Shown: one piece after another, positions 1 through 12,659 of the stretch
Layout: every line of letters begins with the position of its first letter
Position numbering within the stretch: position 1 is the stretch's first letter
Assembly (NCBI RefSeq): GCF_040869045.1
Contig: NC_090319.1
Span: 359,307,739 to 359,371,738, forward strand
Length of the DNA: 64,000 nt
Origin: Eurosta solidaginis
Lineage: Eukaryota; Arthropoda; Insecta; Diptera; Tephritidae
Direction: 5' to 3'
The notes under the pieces: generated by a model
What the model saw: the letters and a program-made list of their open reading frames with translations, nothing else
Databases searched by the model: none
Told to the model about the DNA's origin: nothing
Position numbers and translations under genes: made by a program

Positions 1-960
1 GTCTTAATCATTTGAATATGGACTACTGAGGCGCCCATTCTCAGCTGCCAGTTCGATTAGTGTTTTCGTGTTTAATTTAAATCAAAAAAATTTTTTTTAG
101 AAAGATGTATGTACCGTTTATTTGTTTGTATTGAAATTGTGTGTTTTTAATGGAAGGGACTATGCAGGAGTGCCGCCGCACCAAAATGCATTCACACTTT
201 TTTTTTTTTTGTATACGAAATTATGCAAGGTCTTTTTTACCAATTACCTAAACTTTCGGATATCATTGCATATTGTCATTTGTTGAATGCTTAATTTTTT
301 CTACTTGCACATGAATATTCAACTCACGAAAGATTCATATCAAACTAGTCACTCCACAATTTGCACAATTTGATTTTCCCTACAATTACATCATCAAAAT
401 AACTTGCATAAACTACAAACTCAGAAATACATAATGGACAATATTTTTTATTAGAAAAGTTCCAATTTCAAGAAAACGACTTTTCCTATGCTTTCGTTCT
501 TGCGTGCTGTTTATTCAGTAACTTTGTAAATCTTCTTTTTTGTTCATCCACTTATTGCATTTCTTTTCACTTTGCATTATCTGCCTTGCAATTTGCATAA
601 ATTATACGCTTACTCGTTTTTATATACGCTTGAACATCCATACATACATTTGCTTTACGTATTCTTTTTTCCGCCAAAATATCTTTTCATGCCAAGTTCA
701 TGCCAATTTCCACAATTGACCTACTCATATTAACGAAAGTTTAAAGCGGAAAAAGTGCAACAATTCTTTCCGGTACGCCTCCATCTGCTCGAATTGGTTG
801 TCTTTTGTTGATTTGGTTCTCTTCTTCAGTCTATGCTTCGCATTTGAATCTCTTGGACTATAACATAATTGTTGCTACAAACTTTATTATTATCGCTTGT
901 TTTTTACTAGTTCACATTTTCTTAAATATTTTCTGTTATTGACAACTTCAATACTTATTT
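1..960. other. AT-rich sequence, no gene seen
   Basis: Both strands are AT-rich with short homopolymer runs. No open frame resembles a known protein and no repeat family used elsewhere in the window is recognisable here. Confidence 0.5.
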
Positions 961-1319
961 AGCCAGCAGTTCCACTGTTATTTTGGCTAAAATCAGGGTT
1001 TCCAAATCAACCAGTCACAGCTTTTCTGGTTTTAACAGTTCAGTCTTGTTTTTTGCCATTTTATTATTTTGCGATGTAGAGGCCAATAATATCCAGAGTG
1101 TGACTTTTGTGCAGTTACTTATGTGAGTTTGACATACCCTTCCTGGTATATGGTGCACAAGCACGGACCATGACATCATATAAGGCGGCTCTAGGGATAA
1201 AGGAAGGGGGGGGGGGCGATTAAAACTCCCTCGGTGTGACCAATTGGCAGAGCGAAGAAGCCTTGTTTGACGGCCATAACCGTTTAAACGGTTAAGCGCC
1301 AATTAAGTAAGTAAGTAAG
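961..1319 (+). repeat. Possible LINE 3' end with TAAG tail
   Basis: The stretch ends in a short inverted motif (CCGTTTAAACGG near 1281) followed by a tandem TAAG run near 1305-1319. A short tandem tail after a 3' UTR is typical of non-LTR retrotransposons of the I and R1 groups. No coding sequence is attached, so the class is a guess. A G homopolymer lies near 1206-1215. Confidence 0.3.
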
Positions 1320-1842
1320 GTACATCGCGGGGAAATATTATGTGGCGGGGGAATGCCTCAACTATTTATCTAAACCTTATATTTTTCCATTATTATGAAA
1401 GTGGTCTAAGTCATGTCATATCTTCAGTTCATTGGTAATTTGTTTATCTCTTCCAATCACAGTCCAATAGCCAAAAGACACAGTTCTTATTATTAGTTTA
1501 TATTGGTAGAAAAATCCATTCGTTAAAAAATAACAATGCATTTAAGACGATGAGTTGGAAATAAATTACACAAATTTCATAATAAATGCCACCTGCGTTT
1601 ATTTTACATTGAAATCATCGGCCCGGTTCCCGATTTCATGTTTGGTATGAAGATCCCATCTATAAGAAAATTTAGGTGAGAGGGGTATAGAGAGTGGGAG
1701 TGGGACTAGGCTTATGAGTGAAAATGGGAGTGGGAACGTCCGTAGGAATGGCAGTTGGAGTTAGACTGGGTTGAAAAAAAAGTTGTAAAATCAGCACCTA
1801 AATATGAAAGTTATGCCGAAGGATTTCCGAACTGGTTTTTTT
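1320..1842. other. Intergenic; GGGAGT-type imperfect repeat
   Basis: No gene seen. Between about 1680 and 1772 there is an imperfect G-rich hexamer-like run (variants of GGGAGT). Its reverse complement resembles the CCCAGT run at 19728-19805, so this may be a scrap of the same unclassified dispersed repeat. Confidence 0.35.
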
Positions 1843-3300
1843 TACTCAGCTGAGCAGAGCTCACAGAGTATATTAACTTTGTTCGCATAACGGTAATCCG
1901 TAACGGCATAAACTAATCGAGATAGATATAGACTTCTATATATCAAAATGATCTGGGTGAAAAAAGAAATTCATTTAGCCATGTCCGTCCGTCCGTCCGT
2001 CCGTAAACACGATAACTTGAGTACATTTTGAGGAATCTCGTTGAAATTTGGTTCCTGGTCAGGTTCCTGGTCACACATCTCAGATCGCTATTTAAAATGA
2101 ACGAAATCGGACTATAACCACGCCCACTTTTTCGATATCGAAAAATTCAAAAAGTGCGATAATTCATTACCAAAGACGGATGAAGCGATGAAACTTGGTA
2201 GGTGGGTTGAACTTGTGACGTAGAATAGAAAATTAGTAAAGTTTTGGACAATGGGCGTGGGACCGCCCACTTTTGAAAGAAGGTAATTTGAAAGTTTTGC
2301 AAGCCGTAATTTGACAGTCGTTGAAGATAACATGATGAACTTTGGCAGGAACGTTACTATTATTACTATACATGTGCTAAACAAAAATTAGCTAAATCGG
2401 ATGAAGAACACGCCCACTTATAAAAAAAAAATTTCTTAAGTAAAATTTTAACAAAAAATTGATTATCTTAATTAGTAACAGTAATTAATTGTACAAAATA
2501 CAAAAATAAAAGAAAATTTCAAAATAGTCGTGGCTCCGCCCTTTTTCATTTAATTTGTCTAGGATACTTTTAATCCCATAAGTCGATCAAAAATCAACCG
2601 ATCCTTGTGAAATTTGGTAGGGGCTTAGATTCTAGGACGATAACTGTTTTCTGTGAAAATGGGCGGAATCGGTTAAGGCCACGCCCAGTTTTTATACACA
2701 GTCCACCGTCTGTCCTTCCGCTCGGCCGTTAACACCATAACTTGAGCAAAAATCGATATATCTTTACTGAACTTAGTTCAAGTACTTATCTGAACTCACT
2801 TTATATTGGTGTAAAAAATGGCTGAAATCCGACTATGACTATGACTATAAGTAGAATTAAATGAAAAAGTTCTACAGGGCGAAATCAAAAGCCCTTGGAA
2901 TTTTGGCAGGAATACTGTTCGTGGTATTTCATATATAAATAAATTAGCGGTACCCGACAGATGATGTTCTGGGTCACCCTGGTCCAAATTTTGGTCGAAA
3001 TCTCGAATACGCCTTCACATGTACAACTAAGGATCACTCCCTTTTAAAACCCTCATTAATACTTTAAAACAATAATTTGATACCCATATCGTACAAACAC
3101 ATTCTAGAGTCACCCCTGGTCCACCTTTATGGCGATATCTGGAAAAGGCGTCCACCTATAGAACCAAGGCCCACTCCCTTTAAAAATACTCATTAACACC
3201 TTTCATTTGATACCCACATCGTACAAACAAATTCTATGTCATACAAACACATTCCAGGGTTACCCTAGGTTCATTTTCCTACATGGTGATTTTGCCTTAT
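1843..3300 (+). mobile_element. DINE-1/Helentron-like element, copy 1 (lacks 3' end)
   Basis: The copy starts with the family 5' end, a palindromic TACTCAGCTGAG followed by a GAGTATA arm, then an ATCGAGATAGATATAG block, the phrase AGCCATGTCCGTCCGTC with tandem GTCC, and repeated CCACGCCCAC/CGATATCG modules. It runs through the 130-bp tail units but stops before the terminal hairpin and is joined directly to the start of the next copy at 3301. The end structure, the GTCC microsatellite after AGCCATGTCCGTC and the terminal stem-loop match what I remember of Drosophila DINE-1 (INE-1), a non-autonomous Helentron. No protein is encoded; short open frames inside are chance. Confidence 0.75.
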
Positions 3301-5314
3301 TATACTCAGCTGAGCAGAGCTCACAGAGTATACTAACTTTGTTCGCACAACGGTAATCCGTAACGGCATAAACTAATCGAGATAGATATAGATAGATCAA
3401 AATGATCTGGGTTAAAAAAGAAATTCATTTAGCCATGTCCGTCCGTCCCTCCGTCCGTGTGTCCGTCCGTCTTTAAACACGATAACTTGAGTAAATTTTA
3501 AGGTATCTTTATGAAATTTGGTATGTAGGTTCCTGGGCGCTCATCTCAGATCGATATTTAAAAGGAAAAAAATCGGACTACAACCACGCCCACTTTTTCG
3601 ATATCGAAAATTTCGAAAAACAGAAAAAGTGCGATAATTCATTACCAAAGACGGATAAAGTTATGAAACTTGGTAGGTGCGTTGACTTTATAACGCAAAA
3701 TAGAAAATTAGAAAAATTTTGGACAATGGGCCTGGCACCGCCCACTTTTGAAAGAAGGTAATTTAAAAGTTTTGCAAGCCGTAATTTGGCAGTCGTTGAA
3801 GAAAAATCGGATGACGAACACGCCCACTTTTAAAAAAAATTTTTTTTAAGTCAAATTTTAACAAAAAATTTAATATCTTTACAGTATAAAAGTAAATTAT
3901 GTCAACGTTCGACTCCAGTAATGATATAAAATAAAAAATAAATGTAAGGCGCGATAACCTCCGAAGAGATCTAAGGCCGAGCTTCTCTTCCAATTTGCGT
4001 CGTGCTCCTCTTGATTTTCCCTACAAATTGGCCGGACGGGACCTACATGATTTTATGCCGACTCCGAACGGCATCTGCAAAGCAGATGAGTTTTCACTGA
4101 GAGCTTTTCATGGCAGAAATACACCCGGAGCGCTTGCCAAACACTGCCGAGGGGCGACCCCGCTTAGAAAAATTTTCTTCTAATTGAAAAACCTAATTTC
4201 TAAAATTTTTGATGTTGCTTTGCCCGGTGTTTGAACCCAGGGCATACGGTGTGGTAGGCGGAGCACGCTACCATCACACCACGGTGGCTGCCAGTAATGA
4301 TATGGTGCAACAAAATACAAAGATAAAAGAAAATTTCAAAATGGGCGCAGCTCCGCCCTTTTTCATTTAATTCGTCTTGAATACTTTTAATGCCATAAGT
4401 CGAACAAAAATTTACCAATCCTAGTAAAACCTGGTAGTGACATAGATTCTATGACGGTAACTGTTTTCTGTGAAAATGGGCGAAATCGGTTGAAGCCACA
4501 CCCAGCTTTTATACACAGTCGTCCGTCTGTCCTTCCGCTCGGCCGTTAACACGTTAGCTTGCGCAAAAAACGATATATCTAAACTAAACTTAGTTCACGT
4601 ACATATCTGAAGGCACTTTATCTTGGTATAAAATATGGCCGAAATCCGGCTATGACTACGCCCACTTTTCCGATATCGAAAATTACGAAAAATGAAAAAA
4701 ATGTCATAATTCTGTACCAAATATGAAAAAAGAGATGAAACATGGTAATTGCATTGGTTTTTTGACGCATAATATAACTTTAGAAAAAACTTTGTAAAAT
4801 GGGTATGACACCTACCATATTAAGTAGAAGAAAATGAAAAAGTTTTGCAGGGCGAAATCAAAAGCCATTGGAATCTTGGCAGGAATACTGTTCGTGGTAT
4901 GACATAAATAAATAAATTAGCGGTACCCAACAGAAGATGTTCTGGGTCACCCTGGTCCACATTTTGGTCGATATCTCGAAAATGTCTTCACATATACAAC
5001 TAAGGGCTACTCCCTTTTAAAACCCTCATTAATACTTTTCATTTGATACCCATATCGCCCAATCACATTCTAGAGAACACCCCTGGTCCACCCTTATTGC
5101 GATATGTCGAAAAGGCGTCCACCTATAGAACTAAGGCCCACTACGTTTTAAATAATCATTAACACCTTTCATTTGATACACGTGTCATACAACCACGTTC
5201 CAGGGTTACCCTAGGTTCATTTTGCTAAATGGTGATTTTCCCTTATTTTGTCTCCAAAGCTCTCAACTGAGTATTTAATGTTCGATTACACCCGAACTTA
5301 GCCTTCCTTACTTG
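3301..5314 (+). mobile_element. DINE-1/Helentron-like element, copy 2
   Basis: It begins TATACTCAGCTGAG immediately after copy 1 and ends with the full 3' terminus: a hairpin (GTTCGATTACACCCGAAC, imperfect here) followed by TTAGCCTTCCTTACTTG at 5314. The GTCC tract is at about 3438-3470. About three 130-bp-type units lie at 4940-5240. A tRNA-derived SINE (3928-4290) is inserted in the middle with clean target duplications. Confidence 0.78.
3928..4290 (-). mobile_element. tRNA-derived SINE, family A, full length
   Basis: Read on the minus strand, the element begins with a tRNA-like head with an A box (GTGGTGTGATGGTAGCG) and a B box (GGTTCAAACACC), typical of an internal Pol III promoter. A body of about 290 bp conserved in the other copies follows, then an A/T-rich tail. 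Perfect 13-bp target duplications (CCAGTAATGATAT) lie at 3915-3927 and 4291-4303. The host DINE sequence is otherwise continuous across the site. Confidence 0.88.
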
Positions 5315-6330
5315 TTTTATTGTAATTTGGTTATTTGACATTTAATTTTTATAGCTACCTACCATAAATTTATTTTTAGCACTTAACGGTTTGAAAAATT
5401 TAAAAACAATTGTGGTACCAGGACTGTTTAAACTTCAGGAAAAGGCATTTTTCGCAAATTTTAACTCGAGTACATCGAACGCCTGAACCAATTTCGATAA
5501 TTTGACTTCAGACATAAAGACCACTAGAAACTATTAGAGAAAATCTTGCAACAGATCTTTTTCATTAATTTTTGATTTTGCTCTTAAGAGGGGGATATTT
5601 GTGGAACAAGTTTTAAATTATTTAAAAGGGTATTAAAATGCTATATTCATCAATCCAGGTATTAAAGTCCAATATTCTCGGGATTGTCATATCTAATACA
5701 GACAGAAAGATGGGTAGAGAAAAATTTTAAATATAGTTTAGTTGAGAGGGTCTAAAAGGACTCCCCCTCAGCCTCCCTACACATTTTATCTAATGTACAG
5801 ATATCTACTTATTACAATATCTTTTTATAATTCTGAAAGTCTGTACGGGGTCGAAGCCGCGCGCCTTGCCACGCCACCGCATAACGCTAAAATATACAAA
5901 GTTCTTTATTTTGTCCTCAGAATGGCAATAGGTATTCTCTTTTTTTCTCAACAAATGTCGGGAGATGGACCTCGTGCCGGCTTATTCTAAATATAATAAT
6001 TTATTGTGCGATTTTCGTGCATATGGATACTTCCGCGACAAGCTTATTAATTGAGAAACTTTTCTTTTCGGGGCCGACCTATTCCCAAAAAAAAAAAAAT
6101 AAAATTTGTGGTGAGATTCTCCCAAACTTTTCATTCCGGGAAGTGCACCAGGGGCCGACCTATCTAAATATATATATTTCTTTTGTGCGTGTGTTTCTAA
6201 TGGAACTCCTCCTAAACGAGTGGACCAATTTTGATGAAATTTTGTGTGGGTATTCAAGTGGATTTGAGTATGCATTAGATTTAGAACATAGTCCATTCTC
6301 TTTCTTATCTTGGATGTGTTAATTAGGATT
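5315..6330. other. No gene; dispersed-repeat fragments
   Basis: No gene seen. The motif GGGGCCGACCTAT occurs twice (about 6069 and 6152), and 6195-6290 resembles the end of a dispersed insect repeat. Overlapping open frames on both strands at 5982-6322 are not protein-like. Confidence 0.35.
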
Positions 6331-6720
6331 TTAACAAGAGGCGATGGCTAAGAAGACGAGGGAAATAAAAAAGTGAGTTATACGGAAAGCCTTAGGTGGA
6401 GAAAGAAAAGTAATAGATAGAGTGTGATGAAGTGAGGGAGAAAGGGGAGAGTAAAGTAATATATAGAAGTTTAGGGCAAGGGAGAGGAAATAAACTGGTA
6501 GTAGGAAAGAAAGAAATGGAGACAAAATGGAGAAGACGGGCAAGGAAAATAGAAAAGAGAAGAAGCAAGAGATGGGAAGAATATGAAGAAAAGTATAAGG
6601 AGGTTTAGGATAGAAAGTGGGAATAGAGGAGAGAAAAATCGAAAAAGTCAAAGGAAGAAGATACGAAAGAAAGACAAGAATCAAACATGGAGAGAGGAGG
6701 GAGAGGCAAAAAGATACAAC
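6331..6720. repeat. Purine-rich tract
   Basis: About 390 bp in which the plus strand is dominated by A and G (GGAGA/GAAAG-type words). The long leucine-, serine- and phenylalanine-rich open frame on the opposite strand (6331-6684) is a by-product of this bias. Confidence 0.6.
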
Positions 6721-8118
6721 ATTTTGTTTGGCAGAAGCTAAAAAATGCCCTTGCTTACTGGGAAAGTGGATACATCACAGGGTTGAGTATTCTCGGGCAG
6801 TAGAACGACGCGATTTGTTATCTATATCTCGGGAAGGACAAAGTCTGCTAGTTGCTCTAGTTTTATTATATGTAGTAATGTAGATTTCAGCAAGAGCTTG
6901 GTGGACTGGACAATTTTGTGGTTAAGAGTGCATAATGATGATTTGGAGACAAACCGACTACGGGCTTGTGCCATATTTCCTGAAAACATTTTGTCTTGCT
7001 CCTGCTTTAAGCTTACTTATAATTTCGTTCTTTTTGCTTTTGCTGAAAAAAATTACAGCACAATCATATCTACTTTTATGCATGCCGGCATTTCATGAAC
7101 GTGCAGAAATATTTTATTTTGAGATGTAGCCAAACGAACTCACATCACCCAGACAACATCGCGTGGTGATATGCACGCAAACATACAAATTTCCTTGTGT
7201 CAGTTGAATAAAACAAAAACTGTTTTAACACTTCTGTGACAATATTCAGTATTTCACTTTTAAAGCTAGTGTTACAGACTTTTTGATGCATTTTGTTGTT
7301 TGTGTGAAGTGCAAACCTCTATTAACTCGGAAAATGTTGTTAAAAATGTAATTAATTTTTTTGTTCCTTCATTCCGACCATACAAAAAAAAAATTCTGTA
7401 ATTGTTTTGCGAAAATCACTCTGCTGTAAAGCTAATTTTGATTGTTTGTTTGGTGTTTTACATTATTATTTTGGGCGAGTATGCAAGCGCCACAAATCCA
7501 GTGTAAATACGATTAAACGTTTATTCTCCAGACAACAGTAATCGCATTTTCAGCTCAAAAATTTACACTACATATGAGTACAATTGCGTAATGGGAAACA
7601 ATTAAAATATGCCACATCGCCTGTGGCATTGGACGAGTACATGGACGCATACGTTAATACATACATACAAGTAGATAAACATATTTATGTATTTGAATAT
7701 ATGAATTTAAATTTTGTAAATTGTATAGCATTTATCCATCTGAGTACTTTTTAAAATTAAATTTCGCAAAATTTTTAATAATTCATTGAATATTACTCAT
7801 ACGCCACGTATGTACTCAAAATAACATACATAGTGACAACAAGTTATTTTATGAGGATGATGACCGATTTTGACAACATTAATCACTTAATAATGACTAT
7901 AATGAGTATAAGTCCACGCAAGTGGGGAAAGTTTCTAACAGCCACTCAACATGCGGCTCAAGCAGCTCACTACTTCCGGTTGCTTGCGGCTAAGTATCCC
8001 CTAGATAGCCATTCATTTGAGTTGGCGACATCCTGGCAAGCCTTCTCTTCGGCAGCGTCTGGTCATCATAAGGAGTAGCCGCAATAGAGTGTCTGTATTG
8101 GATGAAGCGGATGGCTGT
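6721..8118. other. Unique AT-rich sequence, no gene seen
   Basis: No recognisable repeat or gene. The 81-codon frame at 7833-8078 has a mixed composition but no match to a family I know and no supporting context. Confidence 0.4.
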
Positions 8119-8540
8119 ACAAACGTCGCGCAAAACTTAAAAACATTAGTTTTCTAGACGTACGCCAGTATATTTACCCATCGAACTTCAAGAGTGCCTG
8201 GTACTCACGCTTTTGGTTTTTGCATTTTTGTATGTGTATTTCAAAGTAAAACTTTATATCGAGATAGCCATCAATATTGTGGTAAACGTGGACGTCTATT
8301 GCCATTATCGAGTAGACATCTGCATATGAGCAATATCTCTGCGTAGCATTAATGAATAGTCGGGATGACATCTTAACGCTGAATACTTTTCGACAAAGAT
8401 TTTCGTTTGTTAATAATTGTTGGTCCAAATTTTTTGTAACGAGCAAAGTAAAGTAGTTGTAGAGTGATCTTTGCTTGCCTTCAATGGATCGAATGCTATG
8501 AGGACAAATATCTATAATTCGGAGGTTTCTGTTCAAAGCT
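8119..8540 (+). repeat. Copy of a 65-bp conserved block (ATCGAT-repeat family)
   Basis: The block at about 8149-8212 closely resembles blocks at 9829-9895 and 49501-49563. In each, a CAGACGTA/CTAGACG-like start leads into a stretch ending near CACGC. The other two copies follow an ATCGAT-rich array; here the array is absent. The overlapping 120-codon minus frame (8174-8536) is unrecognised. Confidence 0.5.
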
Positions 8541-9479
8541 TCTTATTTTTCAGGCTTGGTAGAATTATTTATGGTTGAACTTTTTGGATGCGGTGCAATA
8601 TCTAAAGTTTGTAATAAATGTTACTGCTGGTTATATAATAGCCCCAATGAACTAAGATCACATAACGCTGAAATGAGACAAGATATATAAAATTTTAAAA
8701 TATGCCTAGGTAAATATTAATATAATTCCCATACTATGTGTAAAGAAATAGAACAGCGCTACTACAATATACATACTTACGTTAATATGTTTGTATATAT
8801 TGCAATTCCTACGCACGAATTGAATTGAGATCAAACCAGAGAAGCTAAACAGCCAGGAGGTGAGAGCACTACAGGATTGCAACGTACTTCTATCTTTCAG
8901 CTATTGATGGTTATTTTTCCATACGGAATATTTATACTCATATGCAGATAAGTGCTCTTAAAAATTCATAAATGTGCTCTTCGGAATGTCTGATTGAATA
9001 GTGAAATGAAGGATTCAATGAGTAAAAGGATTAATGTATGTGTGTATGTATGTATGGGTGCAAGGTAGCAGGCAGGTCATAGTAAGGGAGGGGAATTATG
9101 GAGGTAAGCATAGGGAAATTGACGCTGGTTTTCCCAACAAGCTAGCTTAAAATCGACTCGGCTGAAGAGAAAGCTGGCGCGATCCTCCGAGTATATCTTT
9201 AACTCTAACTACCGTTGAAATATATTTTTGTGCAGGGATAATTTCCAATGGAGACGGCATTCTCAGTTAGAAAGCCTAGGACTTCGTTGTTAGCCTTAAA
9301 TGGATACTTGAACATTTGCACATGTGTTCAAAACAAGTAAACTTGATGAACTGTTAAAGGGGGGTAACATTGTCCACATCCTATGTGTGAAATGATTTTC
9401 GTATAAGCCCAGTGCGAGCACAAATACTCTACATGGGCCAAAATGGCTTAATTATTTCTTAATACCTGCGACACGTCAA
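8541..9479. other. No gene seen
   Basis: AT-rich single-copy-looking sequence with a short GTAT microsatellite near 9037-9056. Nothing else recognisable. Confidence 0.4.
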
Positions 9480-9900
9480 CGCTACAATTTGCTATCAGAG
9501 TGTTGGCAATTTGTTATCGATTTGCTATCGATTAATTTGCGAAAAGTTATCGATTATTTGTCGAAAAATATATATTTATTATCGAAAAATTATCGAAACT
9601 TACAGAAAATTTATTGATTTTTTCTCGGTGTGCTACCAATTTTTTTTAAAGTTATCGATATTTTAACAAAAAGTGATCTTTCTTTATTAGAGTGTTATAA
9701 ATTTGATATAGGCGTGTTACCGAATTTGTTATTGATGATTAATCGGTTTATTATGAAACAAAAAGTACGACCTCTGTTGTAGTTTAGCTTTTAAGCCCTG
9801 GGTGGGCTCTAGTAAACTTAAAAACATTAGTTTTCCAGACGTATATCTGTATGTTTACGCTTAGAACTTCACGAGTACTTAGTACACACGCACGCTCTTT
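9480..9900 (+). repeat. ATCGAT-rich array plus conserved block
   Basis: From about 9500 to 9740, units such as TTATCGATT, TGCTATCGATT and TTATCGAAA recur in degenerate tandem, including TATCGATA at 9653-9660. The conserved block shared with 8149 and 49501 follows at 9829-9895. The same order of parts is seen at 48826-49563, so this is a dispersed repeat family. No coding sequence. Confidence 0.6.
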
Positions 9901-10448
9901 TATTTTCGTTTAAGGTCAGATCGTCTGTCATCTGAGTCATGCGATCAACCCAAGAAAAATGCAAGGCCTTTTATTTTGAGCTGCAGCTTAATTCAGGAAA
10001 ACTCTGGTATGCGCACAAATGTCTCTTTGAAAACTTGTTATAGAAAAACAAAATATTTATAAAGCACCTTCTTCGACTGTCTTTACTACGCCCCTGTATG
10101 AATGAAAAGAGAAATGGAAAATTAATGCCGGCGCTTGCTGTCAGCACCAAAACCATCCAATGCATAAATAATAAATAAACAATATGAAACTTTCTGCTAC
10201 TCCTAACTACTCCATTTTGATTCCTCCCGTCAACTACTCCTCACGCACAGGCAACGCATTTCGCATATTGTGGCAAATGCTCATCTCGCATACTCGTAAA
10301 TATCATTGCCATTCGCTATGTATTGTTAATTGTTTGTGTAGTTGCATATGAACATACATGCAAACATATGTATCAGAATCTTCTATATGCGTACAAAGTG
10401 CATATGAATTACGTTTGTTTCATAGGAAATGCATTCATTTCCGTTTTG
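9901..10448. other. No gene seen
   Basis: AT-rich sequence with no family-like frame and no repeat shared with the rest of the window. Confidence 0.4.
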
Positions 10449-10811
10449 TTACCCAACAACAAGAGGAGCAGCGGAGTGTAGATTTAGGGACACAGCCTTT
10501 TGAAAAAAACGAAACGGCCTCAATTCGACATCAGATGGCCAAATTGATGCATCAAGAATATTATTATAATTGGATGAGGATATACCAAACTTAAAATTCA
10601 CATGAGTTAAAGAATTGGTATCCGCATCCTTTTTAACAAGCTTTTGGCAACGCATTACAGGTTTCGATATATTGGCAACTTTTGAAGCATAATCCAAAAT
10701 TGCTTTTTCATCTACCGACGGCTTAAAAGATGACAAGTGAAGCCATTTAAAGCGAATATTTACATTCAAATTGGAATTAGAAATTTTACATGAATACCTT
10801 GATTCAATCAC
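10449..10811 (-). pseudogene. LINE ORF1-like fragment
   Basis: A 120-codon open frame. After a LHLSSF-like start, the segment around residues 40-105 (CQKLVKKDADTNSLTHVNFK, then a NILDASIWPSDVELRPF stretch) has the pattern of the RRM/esterase-linker domain found in the first ORF of CR1-like and related insect LINEs: charged KD..SLT.V.FK, then a WP..V..R.F motif. No start context, zinc finger or downstream reverse transcriptase is present, so it is an isolated fragment. It may derive from the same kind of LINE as the one at 46807-48812, but that cannot be shown here. Family recognition is from memory of the motif. Confidence 0.5.
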
Positions 10812-10930
10812 AAGAGGTTTTCTCGGCTGCCAAATTTTTTGACAGTTGCATCCATTTTGCTTCCAAGACGAAATTACATCCGTTAACTGTCTTGTTTCTT
10901 TGAGATTTTTCGAAAAATATTAGTAGTAAA

Positions 10931-12659
10931 AAGTAAGGAAGGCTAAGTTCGGGTGTAACCGAACATTACATACTCAGCTGAGAGCTTTGGAGACAAAATA
11001 AGGGAAAATCACCATTTAGCAAAATGAACCTAGAGTAACCCTGGAATGTGTTTGTATGACATGAGTATCAGTTGGAAGGTATTTTAAAATGGAGTGGGCC
11101 ATAGTTCTACAGGTGGACGCCATTTCGGGATATCGCCATCAAGGTGTACTAAGGGTGACTCTAGAATGTGTTTGTACGGTATGGATATGAAATGAAAGGT
11201 GGTAATGAGTATTTTAAAAGGGAGTGGGCCTTAAATCTATAGGTGGACGCCTTTAGATTTATCGCGATAAAGGTGGACTAGGGGTGACTCTAGAATGTGT
11301 TTGTACGATTTAAAAGGGAGTGGCCCTTAGTTGTATATGTGAAGGCGTTTTCGAGATATCGAACAAATTGTTGACCAGGGTGACCCAGAACATCATATGG
11401 CGGGTACCGCTAATTTATTTATATATGTAATACCACTAAGAGTATTCCTGCCAAGATTCCAAGGGCTTTTGATTTCGCCCTGCAGAACTGTTCCATTTAT
11501 TTCTATTTCATATGGCAGGTGTCAGATCCATTTTACAAAGTTTTTTCTAAAGTTATATTTTGCGTCAAGAAACCAATCCTGTTACCATGCTTCATCCCTT
11601 TTTTCGCATTTGGTATAGAATTATGGCATTTTTTCGTTTCTCGTAATTTTTGATATCGAAAAAGTGGGACTGGCCTTAGCCTGATTTTGGCCATTTTTTA
11701 TACCAAGCTAAAGTGAGTTCAGATAAGTACGTGAACTAAGTTTAGTAAAGATATATCGATTTTGCTCAAGTTATCACTTTAACGGCAGGGCGGAAGGACA
11801 GACGGTCGACTGTGTTTAAAAAATGGGCGTGGCTTCAACCGATTTCGCTCATTTTCACAGAAATCAGTTATCATCATAGAAGCTATGCCCTTACCAAATT
11901 TCATAAGGATTGGTACATTTTTGTTCTACTTATGGCATTAGAAGTATTCTATACAACTTGGAGCCACGCCCATTTTGAAATTTTCTGTTATTTTTGTATT
12001 TTGTTGCACCATATCATTACTGGAGTTGAATGTTGACATTATTTTTCTTATATGTTGTAAACATATCCAATTTTTTTAAGTGAGCGTGTTGTTCTTCATC
12101 CGATTTTGCTAATTTTTATTTAGCACATATATAGTAACAGGAGTAACGTTGCTGCCAAATTTCGTCAGGATATCTTCAACGTCTGCCAAATTACATCTTT
12201 CAAAACTTTTAAATTACCTTCTTTTAAAAGTGGGCGGTGCAACGCCCGTTGTCCAAAATTGTACTAATTTTCTATTCTGCGTCATATGGTCAACCCACCT
12301 TCCAAGTTTCATCGCTTTATCCGTCTTTGGTAATGAATTATCGCACTTTTTAGGTTTTTCGAAATTTTCGATATCGAAAAAGTGGGCGTGGTTATAGTCC
12401 GATATCGTTCATTTTAAATAGCGATCTGAGATGAGTTTCTAGGAACCTACATACCAAATTTCATCAAGATACCGCAAAATTTACTCAAGTGTGTTAACGG
12501 ACAGACGAACGGACGGACATGGCTCAATCAAATCTTTTTTCGATACTGATGATTTTGATATTTGGAAGTCTATATCTATCTCGATTCCTTTATACCTGTA
12601 CAACCAACCGTTATCCAATCAAAGTTAATATGCTATGTGTGCAAAGCACGCTGAGTATA
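10931..12659 (-). mobile_element. DINE-1/Helentron-like element, copy 3
   Basis: Read on the plus strand, it begins AAGTAAGGAAGGCTAAG and the terminal hairpin GTTCGG-GTGTAA-CCGAAC, followed by ACTCAGCTGAG. About four 130-bp-type units, the CACGCCCAC/CGATATCG modules and a GGACGGAC tract follow, and it ends GCTGAGTATA at 12659. It is the inverse of the copy at 55560-58558. The terminal half of the 5' hairpin has decayed (GTGTGCAAAGCACGC in place of the usual arm). Confidence 0.75.

Noticed and set aside
6331..6684. 117-codon Leu/Ser/Phe-rich minus frame
   Set aside because: Complement of a purine-rich tract with no other support.
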